The notes beneath the pieces are model-generated. The model did not search any database. It was not told where the DNA came from and saw only the letters and a program-made list of their open reading frames with translations. This document shows positions 15,790-23,329 of a stretch of 37,323 bases of DNA, piece after piece. Origin of the DNA: Thermoproteota archaeon. Its GTDB lineage: Archaea > Thermoproteota > Nitrososphaeria_A > Caldarchaeales > Calditenuaceae. The number at the start of each line of letters is the position of its first letter. Position 1 is the first letter of the stretch. The stretch is taken from NCBI GenBank assembly GCA_030550235.1, contig JAUQPU010000006.1, positions 38,797-76,119 of the forward strand, given 5' to 3'. The translations under genes were made by a program, and so were the position numbers.

Positions 15790-16605
15790 ATGTCCCCGCC
15801 GGGTCAGAACTCGTCTTGGGGGTTAAGTAACAGGCTCTCGAGGATAATCAAGCCTAAGGATGGGAGGACTGTTATGCTCGCGGTAGACCATGGATACTTT
15901 TTGGGGCCGATTCGAGGCCTCGAGAACCCTAGGCGGACTATCAATCCCCTCCTCCCCTACGTCGACGCGGTGATGCTTACCAGAGGCATACTCAGAACCT
16001 CCATAGACCCTGAGACTGACGTGCCTGTGGTCTTGAGGGTCTCGGGCGGAAACACGATCGACGGCCCTGTGCTGGGTAACGAGGAGATCGTGACAGCCGT
16101 TGACGACGCCATTAGGCTAAACGTCTCAGCCCTCGCCTTCTCGATATATGTGGGGACAGAGTTTGAGCATCAGACGCTCAAGGCGCTTGCTAGGCTGGTG
16201 GATGCGGGCGAGAGGTATGGCATTCCTATCCTCGCGGTCACGGCTGTGGGTCGGGAGCTTGAGAAGCGGACGGCTAAGTATATTGGGCTTGCATGCAGGG
16301 TCGCGGCGGAGCTCGGCGCACACTTCATCAAGACATACTATACTGAGGACTTCCATAGAGTCGTCGACTCTGTACCTGTGCCTCTAGTGATTGCGGGGGG
16401 CCCGAAGCTTGAGACCGATCTTGACGTACTGCAGCTCGCTTATAATGCGGTCTCAGAAGGCGCGGCAGGCATAGACTTCGGCCGTAACGTCTTCCAGAAC
16501 CCCAACCCCATCGGCATGATCAAGGCGCTCAGAGGAATAGTCCATGAAGGATTAACACCCAACGAGGCGTTGGAGCTGCTGAAGCCTGAGAAGATTAAGG
16601 CGTAG
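15790..16605 (+). CDS. lsrF: LsrF-like class I aldolase/thiolase
   Basis: A (beta-alpha)8-barrel enzyme of the DhnA/DeoC class I aldolase group, 271 residues. It resembles E. coli LsrF as I recall it along most of its length: WGLSNRLSRIIKPKDGRTVM, AVDHGYFLGP (32-41), MLTRGILRTSI, IYVGTEFEHQ, the Schiff-base lysine in FIKTYYTE (Lys181), VIAGGPK (phosphate loop) and GIDFGRNVFQ. In E. coli LsrF cleaves the phosphorylated autoinducer-2 product 3-hydroxy-5-phosphonooxypentane-2,4-dione with CoA. The archaeal substrate is unknown; no other lsr gene is present. A less likely alternative is the ADH synthase of archaeal aromatic synthesis (AroA'), a close relative. It is monocistronic, with its own TATA box. 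Confidence 0.85.
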   Translation: MSPPGQNSSWGLSNRLSRIIKPKDGRTVMLAVDHGYFLGPIRGLENPRRTINPLLPYVDAVMLTRGILRTSIDPETDVPVVLRVSGGNTIDGPVLGNEEIVTAVDDAIRLNVSALAFSIYVGTEFEHQTLKALARLVDAGERYGIPILAVTAVGRELEKRTAKYIGLACRVAAELGAHFIKTYYTEDFHRVVDSVPVPLVIAGGPKLETDLDVLQLAYNAVSEGAAGIDFGRNVFQNPNPIGMIKALRGIVHEGLTPNEALELLKPEKIKA

Positions 16606-16680
16606 GCCACCACCCATCCTTCACCTTATTTCTGAGGAATAGGCTAGTAACCGATACACCCCAGTCTATGGTGGGGCTCG

Positions 16681-16690
16681 AAAATATATC
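16681..16690 (+). promoter_or_regulatory. TATA box of the thermonuclease gene
   Basis: AAAATATATC, centred 29 bases before ATG 16715. The spacing supports the ATG over the TTG three bases earlier. Confidence 0.4.
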
Positions 16691-16714
16691 ACCCACCGGT
16701 CAGTTTATTCTTTG

Positions 16715-17305
16715 ATGGCGGTTAGGAGGGTTTTCCTGATTCTGCTGGTTCTGTTTATCGGCTTTATTCTCGGCCTAGCCGCTAGTGCATCTACGCGACA
16801 AGTAGCGACAAGTGTGGTCACAACGACTGTCACTAAGGTATCAACTCTAACCCTTGTAGAGACCTTTACTCCTCCCACGGCCTATAAAACTGTCATTATA
16901 ACTAGCGTGAAAACAACAACAGTCTCATATGGTGAAAATCTGCCCTGCCTAGGCTCCACACTCTGCTTTAAGGGCATAGTCACTAAGGTGGTTGACGGCG
17001 ATACAATAGATGTTAATGGAGTCCGTGTAAGGCTGGCCCTCGTCAATACTCCCGAGAGGGGTGAGCCGGGATACAATGAGGCAAGAGAGTTCACCTCGAA
17101 GATCTGCCAAGTCGGGTCTGAAGCTATCGTCGACGTGGATGATGGACAGCCTATAGCTACCGACAGGCTCATAGCACGGGTAATATGCGGCGGGGTAGTG
17201 CTCAACGAGGCCCTCCTAGAGTCGGGACACGCGGTCATAGACACTAGATTCTGCGATGTAAGCGAGTTTGCATCAGAGGCGTGGGCTAAGGAGCATGGAT
17301 GCTAG
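16715..17305 (+). CDS. Anchored extracellular thermonuclease (SNase-like)
   Basis: 196 residues. A hydrophobic helix (about 5-24) is followed by a stalk rich in Thr and Val (about 27-71; many TTTV-like repeats) and then a staphylococcal-nuclease domain. Nuclease residues are visible: VDGDTI (Asp94, Asp96, calcium site), VRLALVNTPER (Arg106, Asn111, Glu114) and DRLIAR (Arg151, second catalytic Arg). Asn111 replaces the Asp of S. aureus VDTPE, a common variant in the family. Six cysteines lie in or beside the nuclease domain and could form stabilising disulfides outside the cell. The stalk is of the type O-glycosylated on archaeal surface proteins. It probably degrades extracellular nucleic acid for nutrition. 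Confidence 0.85.
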   Translation: MAVRRVFLILLVLFIGFILGLAASASTRQVATSVVTTTVTKVSTLTLVETFTPPTAYKTVIITSVKTTTVSYGENLPCLGSTLCFKGIVTKVVDGDTIDVNGVRVRLALVNTPERGEPGYNEAREFTSKICQVGSEAIVDVDDGQPIATDRLIARVICGGVVLNEALLESGHAVIDTRFCDVSEFASEAWAKEHGC

Positions 17306-17395
17306 GCTTTCACCATCACCCGTGGAGCTATGGCTGCCTTACCCAGCCCCACTACCCTGCTCGCTCAAATCTATCATTAAGACCTTTATGGAAAA

Positions 17396-17405
17396 GCATA
17401 TAAAC
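17396..17405 (+). promoter_or_regulatory. TATA box of the molybdenum hydroxylase gene
   Basis: GCATATAAAC, centred 29 bases before ATG 17429, in a 123-base gap after the nuclease gene. Confidence 0.45.
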
Positions 17406-17428
17406 CAATTCACATCGATTAAGAGGCA

Positions 17429-19780
17429 ATGGCGGTAACTAGGCTGTTCGGCGCTAAGATTAGGCGTAAAGAGGATCTGCGGCTCTTGACGGGGCGTGGA
17501 AAATATACGGCCGACATATATCTTCCGGGAACCGTCCACGCCTTTTTCGTTAGGAGCACCTATGCCCACGCCCGAATCAGGTCTGTCGACGTCTCGGATG
17601 CACTTGGTGTGGAGGGCGTGATAGCTGCCTTTACCGGTCAGGATATTAAAGATGCGTTAGGGGCGGTGCCGACTGCTTGGCAAATACCCGGAGCCGAGCT
17701 CAAAGTCCCCAAGTATATGCCGTTGGCGGTGGATCGGGTAAGGTATGTCGGAGACCCTTATGCCGTGGTTGTAGCCAGTTCGCCCTACGTCGCGGCTGAT
17801 GCTGCTGAGCGCATCAAAGCTGAGTTTGAGCCTCTCCCTTCAGTAACTAATCCTGAGAAGGCGGTCCAGCCTGAAGCCCCCCAGCTCTATGAAGATGCCC
17901 CGAACAATACCGCGTTCGTCTGGAGGGCTTCTGGTGGCGATGTTGATGGAGTGTTTTCACGGGCAGACGTTGTAGTCGAGCAGAGGATGGTTAATAGTAG
18001 GCTTCAGCCCACTGCTATCGAGACTAGGGGCGTTCTCGCAGTCTATGACAGATACGCCGAAAAGGCTACAGTCTACATGACGAGCCAGAACCCTCATGTC
18101 CACAGGCTCCTACTTTCGCTGATTACTGGCATACCGGAGCATAGACTCCGCGTGGTCTCCTACGATGTTGGTGGAGGGTTCGGCTCAAAGATTCACTGCT
18201 ATGGTCCCGAGGCGGTGGTTCTTTATTTGGCGATGAAGCTGGGTGTTCCAGTTAAGTGGATTGAGACTAGGGAGGAGAACTTCAAGTCTACTATTCATGG
18301 AAGAGATCATGTCCAATATGTTGAGGCCGCTGCGACCAGGGATGGCAAGGTCCTAGGCCTTAGGGTTAAGTCGTACGCTAACATGGGCGCCTATCTATCA
18401 ACCGCGGCTCCAGGAATACCAACTATACTGTTCGGGCCCATGCTCTCAGGCCCTTACACCATCCAAGCCATCTCGGTCGAGGTGGTTGGGGCTCTGACCA
18501 ATACAGCACCCGTAGACGCTTACAGGGGTGCGGGCAGACCTGAGGCCACATATATCTTGGAGCGGGTAATGGACTTGGTCGCTAGGGAGCTCGGCATGGA
18601 CCCGGCTGAGGCTAGGGCGCGCAACTTCATTCCGAAAGACATGTTTCCATACCGTACACCAATAGTGCTGACCTATGATAGTGGGGACTATGAGAGGGCT
18701 TTCAGAAGGGCTCTCGAGCTTGCCGAGTATTGGCGTTGGCGTGAGGAGCAGAAACGCGCCAGGGAGGCGGGACGGCTGATCGGAATCGGCCTCTCGAGCT
18801 ATATTGAGATCTGCGGATTGGGGCCGTCGGCGGTGGCTAGGGCTACCGGGTTCGGCCTGGGTCTCTGGGAGAGCACAATTGTAAGGGTCCACCCGACTGG
18901 GAAGGTCACGGTCTTCACCGGCGGCCACCCCCACGGCCAGGGTGAGGAGACGACCTTTGCCCAGATAGTTGCTGATAAGCTCGGAATCCCCATTGAAGAC
19001 GTTGATGTTGTCCATGGGGACACTGATCTTGTCCCGTTTGGGCTGGGCACGTATGGCAGCAGGACAACGCCTGTTGCGGGCGGAGCAATAGCAATCGCAT
19101 GCGATAGAATAATCGAGAAGGGGAGAAGGATTGCAGCCCATCTATTGGAGGTTCGCGAAGAGGATGTAGTTTTTGAGGCTGGCAGATACTATGTTAAGGA
19201 GCTGCCCGAGAGACAGAAGAGGATACAGGAGATCGCCCTCGCAGCCTACGCAGCAGGCGCCAGCGAGCTACCGCCAGGGACAGAGCCAGGTCTAGAGGCC
19301 ACAGCTTTTTACGACCCATCCAACTTCACTTTCCCATTTGGCACGCATGTCTGTATCGTCGAGGTTGACGCTGAGACCGGCCAAGTCAATATTCTGAAAT
19401 ACGTGGCTGTAGACGATTGTGGAAACCAGATAAACCCGATGATTGTTGAGGGTCAGATTCATGGGGGTGTCGTGCAGGGGCTTGCTCAGGCACTCCATGA
19501 AGAAGCGGTCTATGATGAGAGGGGTAATTTGCTGACTGCAACGCTTACCGACTACCTAGTACCATCGGCCGTGGAGGCGCCCGACATCGTCACAGACTCT
19601 ACAGTCACTCCCTCTCCTCACAATCCACTGGGCGTTAAGGGCATAGGTGAGGCTGGGACCATAGCCTCCACGCCAGCAGTAGCCAATGCGGTTCTAGACG
19701 CACTTGCACACCTCAGGGTAAGGCACATAGATATTCCGCTGAGGCCCGAGAAGATTTTAAGGGCGCTAAGGAAGGTTTGA
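17429..19780 (+). CDS. Molybdenum hydroxylase large subunit (CoxL/aldehyde oxidoreductase type)
   Basis: 783-residue molybdopterin-binding subunit of the xanthine oxidase family. Landmarks are GRGKYTADI near the start, SYDVGGGFGSKI (about 244-255, pterin contact), the active-site loop DAYRGAGRPEA (363-373), the HGQGEETTFAQI segment and the catalytic glutamate in VKGIGEAGT (Glu741). The loop is AYRGAGR, not the AYxCSFR of true form I CO dehydrogenase, so CO oxidation is unlikely. An aldehyde oxidoreductase, for example for glyceraldehyde or glycolaldehyde as in Sulfolobus, fits better. The FAD and iron-sulfur subunits usually encoded alongside are absent here; the flanking genes are unrelated. 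It is a single-gene transcript with its own TATA box. Confidence 0.9.
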   Translation: MAVTRLFGAKIRRKEDLRLLTGRGKYTADIYLPGTVHAFFVRSTYAHARIRSVDVSDALGVEGVIAAFTGQDIKDALGAVPTAWQIPGAELKVPKYMPLAVDRVRYVGDPYAVVVASSPYVAADAAERIKAEFEPLPSVTNPEKAVQPEAPQLYEDAPNNTAFVWRASGGDVDGVFSRADVVVEQRMVNSRLQPTAIETRGVLAVYDRYAEKATVYMTSQNPHVHRLLLSLITGIPEHRLRVVSYDVGGGFGSKIHCYGPEAVVLYLAMKLGVPVKWIETREENFKSTIHGRDHVQYVEAAATRDGKVLGLRVKSYANMGAYLSTAAPGIPTILFGPMLSGPYTIQAISVEVVGALTNTAPVDAYRGAGRPEATYILERVMDLVARELGMDPAEARARNFIPKDMFPYRTPIVLTYDSGDYERAFRRALELAEYWRWREEQKRAREAGRLIGIGLSSYIEICGLGPSAVARATGFGLGLWESTIVRVHPTGKVTVFTGGHPHGQGEETTFAQIVADKLGIPIEDVDVVHGDTDLVPFGLGTYGSRTTPVAGGAIAIACDRIIEKGRRIAAHLLEVREEDVVFEAGRYYVKELPERQKRIQEIALAAYAAGASELPPGTEPGLEATAFYDPSNFTFPFGTHVCIVEVDAETGQVNILKYVAVDDCGNQINPMIVEGQIHGGVVQGLAQALHEEAVYDERGNLLTATLTDYLVPSAVEAPDIVTDSTVTPSPHNPLGVKGIGEAGTIASTPAVANAVLDALAHLRVRHIDIPLRPEKILRALRKV

Positions 19781-19868
19781 GAAGGAGTTTACACCGCCCG
19801 CTAGTTTCGCTGTAAGGAAATAGCTTATACACCCTCAATAGCATTTATTGTATTGATAGTCTATTGTA

Positions 19869-21020
19869 GTGGTGTTTGTGGACGCGTTGAGATTCTTCGC
19901 CACCACTGTGACCGGGTTAGAGGACATAGTGGCTACGGAGGTCTCGAGGCTTCTTGGTGTAGACGCGGTTACTGATGTCTCAAAGGTCTTCTTCGAGACG
20001 ACGCTAGAGGGGTGTGCCCTTCTCAACTACTCGGCCAAAAGTGTGAACAAGGTCTACCTCCTCGTGGCGCGGGGTGAGGTGGGGGGTCTGGCCGAGATAG
20101 AGGAGGTCGCGGCTGCGCCCGTCATTGTTGAGCTTATCGATAGATATCAGAGCTTCGCTGTTAGGGCGGAGAGGCATGGGGTGCACGACTTCACCAGCCT
20201 AGACATAGCTGCGGCAGTGGGGAAGGCTATAATCGAGTCGTATAGGAGCGTAACCGGTGTGAGGCTGAGGGTCGACCTCAACAACCCCGACGTCGAGTTC
20301 CTAGCAATACTCAGGGATGGCGACTTCATCCTTGGCCTTAACACAACGGGCCTCTCACTTCACCATAGATACTACAGGGTCAGACACCACAGGGCCGGTC
20401 TCTCCCCAACAGTGGCGCACTCGATGCTGATGATAGCGAGCTGGCAGCCGGGCGAGTCGCTACTAGACCCGTTCTGCGGCTCAGGAACAATCCCGATCGA
20501 GGCCGCCATACACGCCCTCAACATCCACCCTGGCCTGAGGATGGAAAACCTCGCGATGACTAAGCTTAGAATCTTCAGCCACGAGATGCTTAGCGGGTTG
20601 AGGGAGAGGCTGATGGGCGAAGAGGAGGCGCCAAGGCCGCTGGACATAGCTGGGATAGATGCGTCGCCGAGAGCAATAGTCGACGCGGAGACAAACCTAG
20701 AGAAGGCTGGCCTGAAGGGATGTGTAGACCTCTCAATCGGCGACGCCCTGAACCTAGAGAAGTTCATCAAGAAGCCCTACACCAAAATTGTCTGCAACCC
20801 ACCATTTGGGGTGAGGATGGGGCTCCGCGACCCCTACAGCTTCTACACCAAGGCATTCTCATCAATGAGGAAGGCCTCACCGGGTTCAAGCCTAACACTC
20901 ATCGCGAGTAAGCCGGTCGTGGTTACCCGCGCCCTAGAGGATTCAGGCTGGACCGTGATTGGGGAGAGGAGAATAATTCTCGGCTCGATAGCCGGATGCA
21001 TAATAACAGCGGAGCAATAG
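19869..21020 (+). CDS. trm14: THUMP-domain tRNA guanine-N2 methyltransferase (Trm14-like)
   Basis: 383 residues. The N-terminal part (about 5-165) has the ferredoxin-like plus THUMP region, including GLEDIVATEV and LAILRDGDFILGLNTTG. The C-terminal Rossmann domain has motif I LDPFCGSGTIPIEA (199-212), the acidic motif II in IAGIDASPRAI and the catalytic NPPFGVR (310-316), as in N2-guanine tRNA methyltransferases. Family members modify G6 (Trm14), G10 (Trm11) or G2445 of 23S rRNA; the HHRYYRVRHHRAGLSPTVAH linker is shared by Trm14 and RlmL-type enzymes, so Trm14 is the best guess. It starts with GTG 19869, about 24 bases after a TATA-like GCATTTATTG. It converges on rpsB with a 6-base gap. Confidence 0.85.
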   Translation: MVFVDALRFFATTVTGLEDIVATEVSRLLGVDAVTDVSKVFFETTLEGCALLNYSAKSVNKVYLLVARGEVGGLAEIEEVAAAPVIVELIDRYQSFAVRAERHGVHDFTSLDIAAAVGKAIIESYRSVTGVRLRVDLNNPDVEFLAILRDGDFILGLNTTGLSLHHRYYRVRHHRAGLSPTVAHSMLMIASWQPGESLLDPFCGSGTIPIEAAIHALNIHPGLRMENLAMTKLRIFSHEMLSGLRERLMGEEEAPRPLDIAGIDASPRAIVDAETNLEKAGLKGCVDLSIGDALNLEKFIKKPYTKIVCNPPFGVRMGLRDPYSFYTKAFSSMRKASPGSSLTLIASKPVVVTRALEDSGWTVIGERRIILGSIAGCIITAEQ

Positions 21021-21026
21021 GCACGC

Positions 21027-21671
21027 CTATATTATCTGCTGATATTCCTCGCCCGGAACGGGCTGGGCGGTGAACTGTTCGATCGTTAGGGATGAGAGAA
21101 GCTCGGGCGTAGCCTCACCCCGCTCAATCAGGTAGCGGCGGGCGAGGTACCAGAAGGCGAATGGGAGCGATGTCCGTCCCCTGTTGTTCATCGGTATTAT
21201 GAGGTCTATGTCGTCGCAGACGTTGTCCGTACTACACATGGCTATCACGGGCTTCCTGGCTATCGAGGCCTCCACCACGGCCTGCAGGTCATAGCGGGGG
21301 TCTGAGACGAGGACGACCTCCGGCTCAACATAGTATTTCAGCGTTCGGTTGGTTAGGATCCCCGCGGGAATCTTGCCGGCTACAGGTATACAGCCGGTGA
21401 CCTCGCAGAACCTCTGGACGGCCCTTATACCGTAGACGTGGGTTGAGACGACTAGGATCTTCTGGGGCTCGAACAGTGCCATGAAGCGGGCTGCTATGTT
21501 CAGCCTCTCGAGAATCTTCTTGGCCTCGAAGAGGTAAACGCCGTCTGGCCTCATCCTGTATATGAAGCGCTCCATGTGAGCCACCTTGATCTTCGCTCCG
21601 AGGTGTACGCCACTTTTAACTAAGAGCTCCTGGAGCTCTACATCAGGCGAGAGATAGTCCTTAGCCTCCAC
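21027..21671 (-). CDS. rpsB: Ribosomal protein uS2
   Basis: Small-subunit ribosomal protein of 214 residues, archaeal length. Typical segments are LVKSGVHLGAKIKVAHMERFI, the GVYLFEAKKILERLNIAARF helix, LVVSTHVYGIRAVQRFCEVT, GRFxPGxxTN-like GKIPAGILTNRT, and VVLVSDPRYDLQAVVEAS. The C-terminal IPMNNRGRTSLPFAFWYLAR matches the family end. The start is GTG with a GGTGAT ribosome site close by. A TATA-like GGTATATGAATAAA about 67 bases upstream (21731-21744) suggests a promoter of its own, separate from eno. The order rpoN-eno-rpsB is conserved in many archaea. Confidence 0.95.
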   Translation of the reverse strand: MEAKDYLSPDVELQELLVKSGVHLGAKIKVAHMERFIYRMRPDGVYLFEAKKILERLNIAARFMALFEPQKILVVSTHVYGIRAVQRFCEVTGCIPVAGKIPAGILTNRTLKYYVEPEVVLVSDPRYDLQAVVEASIARKPVIAMCSTDNVCDDIDLIIPMNNRGRTSLPFAFWYLARRYLIERGEATPELLSSLTIEQFTAQPVPGEEYQQII

Positions 21672-21730
21672 ACACCATCACCGGTCTAGCCTCCAGTTCA
21701 GCCTAACCTGCATAAGATAGGGGGTAAAGC

Positions 21731-21744
21731 TTTATTCATATACC
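21731..21744 (-). promoter_or_regulatory. Putative rpsB promoter
   Basis: On the minus strand GGTATATGAATAAA lies about 67 bases before the rpsB GTG, in the 90-base gap after eno. It would give an mRNA with a leader of about 40 bases, matching the ribosome site seen before this gene. Confidence 0.35.
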
Positions 21745-21761
21745 TTAGCAGGGGAGGTAGT

Positions 21762-23009
21762 TTAGGCAATCCGTCTGACCCTCGAGGCCCCAACCTCCTC
21801 ACCAATCCTGAGGAGCTCGTTCGCCTTCGCAACCCTCTCACCACCTAGGACTCCCGCCTTCATCACCTTGCAGCCCATCCCAACCGCGATGTGTGAAAGA
21901 TACGTATCCGTGGTCTCTCCAGACCGGTGGGAGGCCACCGGCACAGCGCCACCCTGCAGACAGGCCTCAACAGCCTGCCAGGTCAGATACAGGCTTCCAA
22001 CCTGGTTGGGCTTTATGATGGCGGCGTTAATCGCCCCCCTCCTCAAACAATCCTCTATAAGCTCCCGGCGAGTCACCACCAGGTCGTCTCCGCAGATCAG
22101 CGTGTTAGGTAGCTTCTTTCTTAGCTTAGCGAAAGTGTCCGGGTCGTCTTCTATGAACGGGTCCTCGATATAGACTAGGTTTACCCTCTCTGCCAGCCCT
22201 GCGAGGTAGTTGAGAAATCCTTCGCGATCGAGGTAGAGACCCTGGCTCTTCAAGACATATCTCCGCGAGGACTCGTCATATATGCTGCCTGCCGCTACAT
22301 CCAGACCCATACCTAACCTAATACCCATAGCGTCCTCAACCGTGTCGGCGGCCATCTTTACAGCCTCCAGAGCTGCCTCGACTGAGATTGGAGGAGCATA
22401 CCCGCCCTCATCACCCTTCCCGAGTGGGAAGCCACCTACCCTCTTCGACAAAATCTCGCCGAGAGCCCTGTGGACCCTGATGTTGGCCTCAACAGCCTCA
22501 TGGATTGTCCTCGGGTTGAGAGGGATGACCAAGTACTCTTGGATCTCAGGTGCACCCTGGCCTGCGTGTTTTCCACCACCTAGCACATTGCCTAGTGGAA
22601 GTGGGAGACCGGGCTCTTGCCGCGTCTCTCGGGAGATTATCCTGTAGATAGGCTCGCCTGTGAGGGCTGCGTAGGCTGATAGCGCTGCGACGGAGGTTGC
22701 GAGGGCTGTGTTGCCCCCGATCTTTGAGAAGCTTGGGGTCCCGTCGATCTCCTGGAGTGTTTTATCTAGCTCGATGAAGCTTGAGTACTCGTGGCCGACC
22801 AGCTTTGGAGCAACCACGCTACTTAAGACCCTCACAGCTTCCTCGGGCCCGCCTGCGGGATAAGGCTCTACCTCTCTCTTCCCTCTACTCTTCCCAGCCG
22901 GCGCGGCCGCACGCCCCTTTACACCATCAATCGAGACCTCAACTTCGATCGTCTTATCGCCCCTAGAGTCGAAGACCACCCTACCAGACAGATTAGTTAT
23001 CCTAGCCAA
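21762..23009 (-). CDS. eno: Enolase (2-phosphoglycerate dehydratase)
   Basis: Glycolytic/gluconeogenic enzyme, 415 residues. Motifs are VVFDSRGDKTIEVEV near the start, the glycine loop PLGNVLGGGKHAGQGAPEIQ, the acid residues of KGDEGGYAP and YIEDPF, GDDLVVT, the catalytic lysine of IKPNQVGS and SHRSGETTDTYLSHIAVG. The mobile loop reads APAGKSRGKREV rather than the PSGASTG of bacteria; crenarchaeal enolases also vary here, but the Lys is notable. The start is TTG 23009, directly abutting the rpoN stop with no spacer. A strong GGGAGGAG ribosome site inside rpoN supports it. Confidence 0.96.
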   Translation of the reverse strand: MARITNLSGRVVFDSRGDKTIEVEVSIDGVKGRAAAPAGKSRGKREVEPYPAGGPEEAVRVLSSVVAPKLVGHEYSSFIELDKTLQEIDGTPSFSKIGGNTALATSVAALSAYAALTGEPIYRIISRETRQEPGLPLPLGNVLGGGKHAGQGAPEIQEYLVIPLNPRTIHEAVEANIRVHRALGEILSKRVGGFPLGKGDEGGYAPPISVEAALEAVKMAADTVEDAMGIRLGMGLDVAAGSIYDESSRRYVLKSQGLYLDREGFLNYLAGLAERVNLVYIEDPFIEDDPDTFAKLRKKLPNTLICGDDLVVTRRELIEDCLRRGAINAAIIKPNQVGSLYLTWQAVEACLQGGAVPVASHRSGETTDTYLSHIAVGMGCKVMKAGVLGGERVAKANELLRIGEEVGASRVRRIA

Positions 23010-23225
23010 CTACTCGCTCCTCCCGCTAGAGGCAACAGAAAACTCCAAGAAGCTGTCCAATACCTCTACGTGGGAGAGGAACATCCTCCTACAGCAGTAT
23101 CGTTTAACACCAAGAGAGTCAAGGGCCTCTGCAGGGCTCATATTAGACTTGACAAGCCTGTTATACTTCTCCCAGAGGTGCCCGATGGGCGCTCCACAGC
23201 TAAAACATCTGATGGGGAACAACAT
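23010..23225 (-). CDS. rpoN: RNA polymerase subunit Rpo10 (RpoN)
   Basis: 71-residue zinc-binding subunit of archaeal RNA polymerase, equivalent to eukaryotic RPB10. It begins MLFPIRCFSCGAPIGHLWEKY, read as MLFPIRC, FSCG, APIGHLWEKY, with the CxxCG zinc pair, and the second pair in KRYCCRRMFLSHVE. The reading frame runs 37 codons further upstream, but the family always starts at the MLxPVRCFSCG point. A TATA box 31 bases before ATG 23225 agrees. It is first in the transcript, followed directly by eno. Confidence 0.96.
   Translation of the reverse strand: MLFPIRCFSCGAPIGHLWEKYNRLVKSNMSPAEALDSLGVKRYCCRRMFLSHVEVLDSFLEFSVASSGRSE
23017..23024 (-). promoter_or_regulatory. Ribosome binding site for eno inside rpoN
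   Basis: On the minus strand GGGAGGAG ends 7 bases before the TTG start of eno and lies within the last codons of rpoN. It justifies the unusual TTG start and implies coupled translation. Confidence 0.7.
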
Positions 23226-23249
23226 ACCCGTCCAACTAATTCTAAACGG

Positions 23250-23262
23250 CAGGATAAAAATT
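23250..23262 (-). promoter_or_regulatory. TATA box of rpoN-eno
   Basis: On the minus strand CCAATTTTTATCC is centred about 31 bases before ATG 23225, consistent with a leaderless rpoN transcript. It confirms the short form of rpoN. Confidence 0.45.
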
Positions 23263-23292
23263 GGGGCCCATGCTTCATGGCCCTCGGCCCAG

Positions 23293-23308
23293 CCCATATT
23301 TATATGGG
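23293..23308 (+). promoter_or_regulatory. 16-base palindrome over the TATA box of the KaiC-like gene
   Basis: CCCATATTTATATGGG: the arms CCCATAT and ATATGGG are perfect inverted repeats around a TT centre. It is centred about 30 bases before ATG 23330, where the TATA box should be. A regulator bound here would block TBP, so it may be an operator, or simply a symmetric promoter. Confidence 0.5.
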
Positions 23309-23329
23309 ACGTTAGAGAGTGATGGGTGA

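Noticed and set aside
18446-19141. 231-codon frame on the minus strand
   Set aside because: It is fully opposite the molybdenum hydroxylase gene, whose motifs are intact; there is no recognisable protein in it.
17429-19780. Carbon monoxide dehydrogenase (form I CoxL)
   Set aside because: The active-site loop is AYRGAGR and not AYxCSFR, and no CoxM or CoxS is adjacent.
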